From: a virus
Virus record (IMG/VR): IMGVR_UViG_3300027969_000232
Coordinates: 1 to 36,295 of that record
Length of the DNA stretch: 36,295 bases
Reading direction: 5' to 3' (one strand)
The notes beneath the pieces are model-generated. The model saw only the letters and a list, made by a program, of their open reading frames with translations. It was not told the DNA's origin and made no database searches. Below, in pieces: positions 1-5,369 of the stretch. The position numbers and the translations under genes were made by a program. Position 1 is the first letter of the stretch. Every line of letters starts with the position of its first letter.

Positions 1-83
1 ATTTGATGACTTATGTCAAATCAACTTCAGACGAGGATTTCAACTTTGACGGCGCAATTATCGGCGCTGAATTGAAGTTCTAA
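1..83 (+). CDS. 3' end of an unidentified gene (partial)
   Basis: An open frame enters from the left edge (first full codon at position 3) and stops at TAA 81-83. The visible 26 residues end in FNFDGAIIGAELKF. The frame is followed at once by a ribosome-binding site and the next gene on the same strand, as in a phage operon. Too little remains to name the protein; no function is assigned. Confidence 0.6.
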   Translation, partial: LMTYVKSTSDEDFNFDGAIIGAELKF

Positions 84-101
84 TCTAAAGGAACCAGGTC
101 C

Positions 102-290
102 GTGAAATATATTATTGAAGAAACTATCGTGAGACATGCCGCTGCTAAGAGCGGACCTGGTTCAACTTTCCATAAAATATTAAATGACGGTGCAAAATTC
201 TCAAGGGCAGGATTGACACCTAAGTACATCTATGATGATATATTAGAGATGATAGAAGTCACTTTTGACGAAAAACGAAAAATGAATTGA
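102..290 (+). CDS. Small hypothetical protein, 62 aa
   Basis: The frame starts at GTG 102, with an AAAGGA ribosome-binding site about 10 bases upstream, and stops at 290. The product is small and charged with no signal peptide or membrane segment. The second half (TPKYIYDDILEMIEV) looks like an amphipathic helix. I do not recognise a family. It lies in the same-strand series leading to gp33, gp59 and gp32, so it is probably an accessory gene of the replication/late-transcription block. The next gene begins 7 bases after its stop. Confidence 0.6.
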   Translation: MKYIIEETIVRHAAAKSGPGSTFHKILNDGAKFSRAGLTPKYIYDDILEMIEVTFDEKRKMN

Positions 291-297
291 GGGCACT

Positions 298-693
298 ATG
301 ACATTTGATGAATGGTTTAAATTAAACAGAGATATGTTGAAATCTGCATATGACGCAGGTTTCCAAGAAGGTTCTAAACAACCTGTTCCTTTAACTATTA
401 CGACAATTCCGACACCGCCACATATCAAGTATCCCATGGCAGCAAATCCCAGACCTGATGATCTGTTCAAACGAACTCACGAAGCAATTTGGCCTAATAT
501 CAAGTCATGCTCGAAGTGTGGTATTAATTTGTCGGGTATTATGGGTTATGTTTGTTATGATATGAAATGTCCGACTCAGATGAGAATCACTGCAGGCGGC
601 GGATCAACCCTCAGCGGCGTAGCACATTCAAGCGGTGGCGCTGGTGCGATAGGTTCTGAAGGTAGTTACATAGTAGGGGACATCAAACGATGA
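298..693 (+). CDS. Zinc-ribbon small phage protein, 131 aa
   Basis: Residues 71-91 hold a four-cysteine cluster (C71, C74, C86, C91; CxxC-x11-CxxxxC) with the context CSKCG...GYVC, which resembles small zinc-ribbon proteins common in tailed phages. Residues 1-25 look helical, 28-52 are Pro/Thr-rich, and the end from about 99 is Gly/Ser-rich and probably disordered. Start ATG 298 has a GAGGG element just upstream. The TGA stop (691-693) overlaps an ATG at 690, which was the original start of the next gene before an endonuclease gene was inserted. Role unknown; zinc binding is inferred from cysteine spacing. Confidence 0.65.
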   Translation: MTFDEWFKLNRDMLKSAYDAGFQEGSKQPVPLTITTIPTPPHIKYPMAANPRPDDLFKRTHEAIWPNIKSCSKCGINLSGIMGYVCYDMKCPTQMRITAGGGSTLSGVAHSSGGAGAIGSEGSYIVGDIKR

Positions 694-710
694 AAGTTTA
701 CATCGGCTAA
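690..710 (+). pseudogene. Severed 5' end of the gene now starting at 1249
   Basis: The ATG at 690 overlaps the preceding stop in the ATGA style used throughout the window and reads MKVYIG before a TAA at 708-710. The gene at 1249, beyond the HNH endonuclease gene, begins MRVYIG. The short frame is therefore best read as the original first six codons of that gene, cut off when the endonuclease gene was inserted. The 11-base string at 690-700 is repeated at 714-724, right at the start of the inserted segment. Confidence 0.7.
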
Positions 711-722
711 ATTATGAAAGTT

Positions 723-730
723 TATAAATA
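723..730 (+). promoter_or_regulatory. T4-type late promoter box TATAAATA (HNH gene)
   Basis: Exact match to the T4 late promoter consensus TATAAATA. In T4 this box spans about -13 to -6, which puts transcription start near 736, about 20 bases upstream of the HNH start codon. The same 13-base string TATAAATACTCTA sits in front of the second homing endonuclease gene (34498-34510). gp33, a late-promoter co-activator, is encoded nearby. A single box could occur by chance; the shared arrangement is what supports it. Confidence 0.65.
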
Positions 731-753
731 CTCTAAATAAATAAGGAGTATTT
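726..753 (+). promoter_or_regulatory. RBS-masking hairpin before the HNH gene
   Basis: AAATACTC (726-733) pairs perfectly with GAGTATTT (746-753), an 8-bp stem with a possible extra U-G pair. The 3' arm contains most of the GGAG ribosome-binding site (745-748). Transcripts arriving from upstream would fold and hide the site. Transcripts from the overlapping late promoter would start at about 736, lack the 5' arm and be translatable. This is the known T4 logic of I-TevI, e and soc; here it is inferred from sequence. Confidence 0.65.
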
Positions 754-756
754 TGA

Positions 757-1248
757 ATGGGCACACACTTACATCATATTATACCAAAACATATGGGTGG
801 TTCTGATAACGCAGAAAATTTAATAGAATTAACTGTTGAAGAACATGCTGAAGCCCATAAAAAATTATGGGAAGAACATAATAAATGGCAAGATTATATG
901 GCATGGCAAGCTCTTTCAGGTCAAATAAAAAGTGATGACATAAGACGTGAAATGACTAGATTGAATTGGACTGGTCGAAAACATACAGAAGAATCTAAAG
1001 ATAAAATTAAATCAGCCAGAGCTTTACAGAAATTTTCAGATGAAACAAGATCGAAGATGTCGGAAAGTAGGAAGGGTAAACCTTTGACTTGGGACCTTAA
1101 AAATAATACATCTGAAGCAAATGAAAAGAGAAGTAAGACAATGTCTGGCATACCGAAACCGACTACTCAATGTCCACATTGCAATAAAATTGGCGGACTA
1201 CCTCAAATGAAACAATGGCATTTTGATAATTGTAAGGATAAAAAATAA
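757..1248 (+). CDS. HNH homing endonuclease with NUMOD3-like repeats, 163 aa
   Basis: The N-terminus carries an HNH core: H6-H7...P10, N21-L22, H30 and H34, in the context HLHHIIPKHMGG...ENLIELT..EH...H. Residues about 73-110 contain two NUMOD3-like helical DNA-binding repeats (HTEESKDKI and FSDETRSKM). The C-terminus has a CxxC...HxxxC zinc-finger-like element (C139, C142, H155, C159) seen in phage HNH endonucleases. The family makes a strand cut in a recipient phage genome so that the endonuclease gene is copied in. The gene is free-standing, not in an intron, and interrupts the gene now starting at 1249. Start ATG 757 has GGAG 8 bases upstream, inside a hairpin with a late promoter. The stop abuts the next start codon. 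Confidence 0.88.
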   Translation: MGTHLHHIIPKHMGGSDNAENLIELTVEEHAEAHKKLWEEHNKWQDYMAWQALSGQIKSDDIRREMTRLNWTGRKHTEESKDKIKSARALQKFSDETRSKMSESRKGKPLTWDLKNNTSEANEKRSKTMSGIPKPTTQCPHCNKIGGLPQMKQWHFDNCKDKK

Positions 1249-1836
1249 TTGCGTGTATATATCGGACCGTATCGGTATCGTTGGGTCAGCACTATTCATC
1301 ACAAATACATGAATTGGAAATACGATCATGATTGGTGCGATAGTACAAATGTGTTTGAGCGTTTTCTCGAAAAACTAGAATACTCTTTGCAAACTGTTTA
1401 TAATGCAACTATCAATCAGATCCTTGATGGTCGTAAAGATCAAAAGGTAAAAGTTCGCATTGACAAATATGATGTTTGGGGTATGGATGATACCCTCGCA
1501 TTGATCGTTGACCCTATGTTGAAGTTGCTTAAAGAACATAAGCATGGTTCGGCATATGTTGACAATGCGGATGTTCCAGAAGAACTTCGCCATCCAGACA
1601 CTGATGATCCTGATCATGATGATACTATTCATAAGCGTTGGGATTGGGTTCTTAATGAAATGATATGGGCGTTTGAACAAAAAGCACGTCCGGGTGGGTG
1701 GGAATCTGACTTCTATAACTTTGGTCCTAACGGCAATTACATTAGTTCAGATTCCAAAGGTATGCAGAAGCATCAGAATCGTATGAGCAATGGTTTTCGA
1801 CTATTTGGTCGCTATTATGAGGCATTATGGGACTGA
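1249..1836 (+). CDS. Conserved T4-like phage protein with restarted N-terminus, 195 aa
   Basis: Starts at TTG 1249, directly after the HNH stop, with AAGGA at 1234-1238. The product is rich in Asp, His and Trp and contains motifs I recall from uncharacterised proteins of many T4-like phages: KVRIDKYDVWGMDDTLA, a segment near residue 100 with DVPEELR, a KRWDWVLNEMIWAFEQK helix, and a C-terminal GFRLFGRYYEALWD. No catalytic motif can be assigned. Its first codons (MRVYIG) duplicate the severed MKVYIG at 690 in different codons, so this gene was split by the endonuclease insertion and given a new start. It overlaps the gp33 start by one base. Confidence 0.8.
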   Translation: MRVYIGPYRYRWVSTIHHKYMNWKYDHDWCDSTNVFERFLEKLEYSLQTVYNATINQILDGRKDQKVKVRIDKYDVWGMDDTLALIVDPMLKLLKEHKHGSAYVDNADVPEELRHPDTDDPDHDDTIHKRWDWVLNEMIWAFEQKARPGGWESDFYNFGPNGNYISSDSKGMQKHQNRMSNGFRLFGRYYEALWD

Positions 1837-2066
1837 TGAAAACACCTATGCAGTTTAACTCGACACTCGTTGAGGAAGTAGAATTCATTGTGAAAAATCG
1901 CAAGATTGAATACATGGATGCTGTTATTATGTGGTGTGAAATGAACAATCATGAAATTGAGTTTGCAGGTGATCTTATTCGCCGTCATGCAGTTCTTAAA
2001 TCTAAAATTCAATTAGAAGCAGAAAATCTTAACTTCATGCGAAAGAGTTCTCGGTTACCTATATGA
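1836..2066 (+). CDS. 33: Late-promoter transcription accessory protein gp33, 76 aa
   Basis: The product (MKTPMQF...EYMDAVIMWCE...LKSKIQLEAENLNF...LPI) matches the short gp33 type of marine T4-like phages; T4 gp33 has 112 residues. In T4, gp33 bridges host RNA polymerase and the gp45 sliding clamp so that late promoters can be activated together with sigma gp55. Its place just before gp59 and gp32 is the same as in T4. I prefer the ATG at 1836, which overlaps the preceding TGA and begins MKTP; an upstream ATG at 1827 would add three residues. The stop overlaps the gp59 start (ATGA). Confidence 0.82.
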   Translation: MKTPMQFNSTLVEEVEFIVKNRKIEYMDAVIMWCEMNNHEIEFAGDLIRRHAVLKSKIQLEAENLNFMRKSSRLPI

Positions 2067-2647
2067 GCACAGCATACGATGTTTTCAAAGATTACATTGC
2101 GCTGAAGAATCATTTCACAACCAAATCATACGACTACTTCAAATATCAAGGTAAATCTCGATCAATTACACCCGAGAAATACAATCAAAGAAAAGACAAA
2201 GTTTTCTTCATGAAGTTGGCAAAACATAGGGATCCTAAACATTTCCTCGTTGCCAACTTCATTGAAGGAGATACATGGATTGGTTCGCTTGCATATAATG
2301 AACAAGCGCAAAACACATATACCAATTGGTTAAAGCGAACACAATCGCTTACCTATATTTTCCAGAAAGAAATAGAACAACTTAACGATGAGTTCAATTC
2401 GAATTTCATCGTTGAAGAGGGACAACACCCAAACGCTTTAAAACTGTATTTGCGAAAAGAAATATCAATCGAAACACTCGTCATTCTTATTGACGTTGTT
2501 AGATGTTTTTCGCACTGGCAAAAGCATATGAGTGAAGACATTGTATGGAAAGAGTTGTCTCATAAATTAATGAAATACAAACCTTTCCTACAATATGATA
2601 GGGCAAAGTGCAAAAAGATTTTGCTTGATCATTTCAAAACTGCATGA
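2063..2647 (+). CDS. 59: gp59 replicative helicase loader, 194 aa
   Basis: The start AYDVFKDYIALKNHFTTKSYDYFKYQGKS and the lines RKDKVFFMKLA, FLVANFIEGDTWIG and YTNWLKRTQSLTYIF are hallmarks of T4 gp59 (217 residues in T4). gp59 binds fork DNA and gp32 and loads the gp41 helicase onto gp32-covered single strands during replication and recombination-dependent initiation. The protein is basic and mostly helical, as expected. It starts at ATG 2063 overlapping the gp33 stop. The 33-59-32 order is the T4 order, which strengthens all three assignments. Confidence 0.92.
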   Translation: MSTAYDVFKDYIALKNHFTTKSYDYFKYQGKSRSITPEKYNQRKDKVFFMKLAKHRDPKHFLVANFIEGDTWIGSLAYNEQAQNTYTNWLKRTQSLTYIFQKEIEQLNDEFNSNFIVEEGQHPNALKLYLRKEISIETLVILIDVVRCFSHWQKHMSEDIVWKELSHKLMKYKPFLQYDRAKCKKILLDHFKTA

Positions 2648-2767
2648 TACAATGCATATATAATGTGTCAAAGATGATACGTTAACCTGCATAATCGCGG
2701 TTTGTGCATCAATGATGATACATTAAATACAAAAATACTTTTCATACAAAATATACGGAGACTACAT
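2648..2767 (+). promoter_or_regulatory. gp32 leader region, possible promoter
   Basis: This 120-base non-coding stretch precedes gp32, whereas neighbours are joined with overlaps. It holds a perfect -10-like TATAAT (2659-2664) without a clear -35, a near-repeat GATGATACnTTAA (about 2673 and 2715), and an A/T-rich unstructured end before the GGAG at 2757-2760. In T4, gp32 represses its own translation by binding such a leader, nucleated by a pseudoknot. I see no convincing pseudoknot, so autoregulation is inference. Confidence 0.4.
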
Positions 2768-3703
2768 ATGGCACTTTCATTCGCAGAAATGAAGAAATCT
2801 CGTCAAAATACACTTGAGTCGTTGACCAAGGAATTGACAAAACTCCAGACGCCCAATGGCGGCGCAGACGATGATAGTCGTTTCTGGAAACCAACTGTTG
2901 ACAAAGCAGGCAACGGTATGGCAACTATTCGCTTCCTACCTCCTATCGCTGGTGAAGATATGCCTTTTGTGCGTATGTTCTCACACGGGTTTAAAGGCCC
3001 GACCGGTTTGTGGTATATCGAGAACTCATTGACTACTCTCGGTAAGAATGATCCTGTTTCAGAATATAACTCTGAATTGTGGAATTCGACCACTGATGAT
3101 GCATCACCCGCTCGTAAACAAGTGCGTGATCAGAAGCGTAAGCTGAACTTCATCTCGAACATTTATGTCGTGAAGGACAGTGCAAATCCTGCAAACGAAG
3201 GCAAGGTATTCTTGTATCAGTATGGCAAGAAAATCTTCGACAAAGTCAACGAAGCAGTTAAGCCTCCTTCACAATTTGAAGATGAAAAACCTATGAACCC
3301 ATTTAATTTGTGGGAAGGTGCAAACTTCAAATTGAAGATTCGTCAAGTTGAAGGTTATCGTAATTATGACAAAAGTGAATTTGAAGCTCCATCACCTTTG
3401 AGCAATGATGACGATGTTCTCGAAACCATTTGGAAGAGTGAATATCCATTGCAAGAATTGGTCGGTCCTGATAAGTTCAAGTCGTATGACGAACTTAAGG
3501 CAAAGCTGGTTCGTGTATTGGGTCTTGATGGAAATCCTATGGTATCGCGTAACAGAACAGCAGAGAACAACTCGTATGATACAAATGTAGAATCTGCACC
3601 TAGTCAGCGAACTGCGACCGCTCCTAAAATTGAATCTTCTTCATTCGCGGATGACGATGATGACAATATGGAGTTTTTCAAGAATCTTGCTGATGGAGAC
3701 TAA
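2768..3703 (+). CDS. 32: Single-stranded DNA-binding protein gp32, 311 aa
   Basis: Clear homologue of T4 gp32 (301 aa): basic N-terminal B domain (SFAEMKKSRQNTLESL), OB-fold core with FRMFSHGFKG-like and WYIENS segments, VVKDSANPANEGKVFLYQYG, FNLWEGANFKLKIRQVEGYRNYDKS, and an acidic C-terminal tail (FADDDDDNMEFFKNLADGD) of the kind that contacts gp59 and the polymerase. It coats single-stranded DNA cooperatively. Start ATG 2768 is chosen because GGAG lies 7 bases upstream and the protein then begins MALSFAEMKK. The T4 zinc ligands (three Cys, one His) are absent: there is no cysteine at all. A strong terminator follows. Confidence 0.96.
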   Translation: MALSFAEMKKSRQNTLESLTKELTKLQTPNGGADDDSRFWKPTVDKAGNGMATIRFLPPIAGEDMPFVRMFSHGFKGPTGLWYIENSLTTLGKNDPVSEYNSELWNSTTDDASPARKQVRDQKRKLNFISNIYVVKDSANPANEGKVFLYQYGKKIFDKVNEAVKPPSQFEDEKPMNPFNLWEGANFKLKIRQVEGYRNYDKSEFEAPSPLSNDDDVLETIWKSEYPLQELVGPDKFKSYDELKAKLVRVLGLDGNPMVSRNRTAENNSYDTNVESAPSQRTATAPKIESSSFADDDDDNMEFFKNLADGD

Positions 3704-3722
3704 TAGTTCAGAAATGAACGTG

Positions 3723-3752
3723 AAGGGAGAGCTTAATTGCTCTCCCTTTTTT
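3723..3752 (+). terminator. Rho-independent terminator after gp32
   Basis: AAGGGAGAGC (3723-3732) and GCTCTCCCTT (3739-3748) form a 10-bp stem with a 6-base loop, followed by a T run (to 3752). It closes the gp32 transcript. The convergent - strand operon ends at 3754, so the stem could also slow transcripts from that side, but no good T run follows in that direction. Confidence 0.92.
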
Positions 3753-3753
3753 A

Positions 3754-5358
3754 TTAAGTAAATATTCCGGAATTTTGAAATATAGTTTGTTCAAATACAG
3801 TTGCCGCAGGATACGGACTATCAGTTCCTGCGGTAGGATAACCAGTTGTTTCACTATTATACATGACAGGTTGCGATTGCACAGGTTTTTGTGATTTTGT
3901 TTTAGTAGGTGCAACTTTTGCTGCCATAAATGTTTTTGATGACAAATCACTCAATGTTTTACCTATAGATGATACCATCGAAGATAACGAAGAACCTATT
4001 TCACTAATACCACTTAATCCCATATTTGCTGACATACCTTTGACAGGTTGATTGCCGTTTAACATACTTTCATGGCTTGAACCTATATTTCCTCCGCCGA
4101 CATTTCCTCCTGTTGTCTTATCATTTTGTGCCGTTTCTTGATTAGGTGGCGAGTAACTAGCATTTTGAGCGACTGCTGGTGAACTAGTTTGTTGTTGAAC
4201 TATTCCCGTATTTTTGAAACGAATTATATCTGAAATAAATTTAATTTCATCTGCTTTTAAAGTTATTTCATCAGTCTTTGAATTTTCATTCATAGAATAT
4301 GATGTTGGTGATGCTGCACCAAAACTTCTTTGACCTTGAAATCCGGATGGAGATATAAATTCTCCAATTGATTTCATGTTGCGAAACAATTTATAAAGAT
4401 CATAAATTGTTTTTAATCCTTTAGCTTCTCCTAAATACGGCACAAAATATGATAATACATTCAACATATCCATTGTAGATATGGGTTCATTAGGCAATGC
4501 ATTATCACCGACCGCAAGCCCAGGAGCTCCTTGATATTTCCACCAATCTTCAGGTACTAATCCTTGCGAAGCAGCTGCGGGTAACTCGCCCGGATGTTCT
4601 TTTTCGGGGGGATTAGGATTATTTGCAGGTGTTTGTGGTTCAGGCTTGAAAATCGGTTTAGCATCTGGTATTAGCGGCTCGGGATTATTCGCAGGTATCA
4701 GTGGTTCGCTTGGACCAGGTTTGAAAATTGGTCTAGAATCAGGTCCCGGCACAGTTATGGGCGGGGTTTCAGGGGCCGGGTTATCTAAAGGTTTAGGAGT
4801 CTCTGCTGGCTGTGCAGGTTCAATAACTGGCTTTGGAACAGGTGCGGGTGCTGTTCCTGGAATAACTGGTTGATCCGCAGGTGCAGGTTCTCCTAATGGT
4901 ATTGGTTTTGTAATAGGGGGTGCTGCAGGTATAGGTGAAGGTTTTGTTATAGGTGCAGGCTGAGCCCCCGGGATTTGTTGCGGCTGTGGCACAAATATTT
5001 CACCAGGAACCGCTTGTCCTTGACGCTGGCCCTGTCTTTGTCTTTGTGGTTCTTCTTCTTCGTTACCTGGTCTATTTCTTCTTCTTTTTCTTCCATCATC
5101 AGATTCATCTTTGCTGTCATCATGATTACAGCAGCAAGGATTCAAAACTTTTACAGGTATATAGCCATTATCATCAAAAAATTTGTCTAAATTAGGCATA
5201 CCGCTAGTTTGATGCTTAAATAGATTTTGATTCTCAGATAAAAAATTGTAAATTAAATCTAATTCTAATGCAGCATTTTCATTGAAAGCATTTGCTTTCA
5301 CTAATTGAGAATTAATATCATCAATCTTGTTGCTTAAATTTTCGTTTTCTTCTTCCAT
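3754..5358 (-). CDS. Pro-rich virion protein, paralogue of its neighbour, 534 aa
   Basis: Residues 1-60 are helical/coiled-coil-like, followed by FFDDNGYIPVKVLNPCC (about 60-76), a charged Arg/Glu/Gln-rich stretch, then a long Pro/Ala/Lys-rich region (about 115-260, recurring PAP, KPIF, NNPEP) that should be extended and flexible. Near residues 362-385 is an EITLKADEIKFISDII segment. The GYIPVKV-NPCC motif and the ITL-A-I-F segment recur in the 703-residue protein encoded just upstream, so the two arose by duplication; this copy lacks the peptidoglycan-degrading domain. The gap between the genes is 11 bases. As last gene of a tail/baseplate operon it is probably a virion or assembly protein; exact role unknown. 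Confidence 0.75.
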   Translation of the reverse strand: MEEENENLSNKIDDINSQLVKANAFNENAALELDLIYNFLSENQNLFKHQTSGMPNLDKFFDDNGYIPVKVLNPCCCNHDDSKDESDDGRKRRRNRPGNEEEEPQRQRQGQRQGQAVPGEIFVPQPQQIPGAQPAPITKPSPIPAAPPITKPIPLGEPAPADQPVIPGTAPAPVPKPVIEPAQPAETPKPLDNPAPETPPITVPGPDSRPIFKPGPSEPLIPANNPEPLIPDAKPIFKPEPQTPANNPNPPEKEHPGELPAAASQGLVPEDWWKYQGAPGLAVGDNALPNEPISTMDMLNVLSYFVPYLGEAKGLKTIYDLYKLFRNMKSIGEFISPSGFQGQRSFGAASPTSYSMNENSKTDEITLKADEIKFISDIIRFKNTGIVQQQTSSPAVAQNASYSPPNQETAQNDKTTGGNVGGGNIGSSHESMLNGNQPVKGMSANMGLSGISEIGSSLSSMVSSIGKTLSDLSSKTFMAAKVAPTKTKSQKPVQSQPVMYNSETTGYPTAGTDSPYPAATVFEQTIFQNSGIFT

Positions 5359-5369
5359 TTAATTACCTA

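Noticed and set aside
2702-2767. Upstream start for gp32 adding 22 residues
   Set aside because: No good ribosome-binding site; ATG 2768 has GGAG 7 bases upstream and gives the expected gp32 N-terminus.
3723-3752. Terminator as fully bidirectional
   Set aside because: A good T run follows only on the + strand; on the - strand the stem is followed by TTCACG, so only gp32-side termination is claimed.
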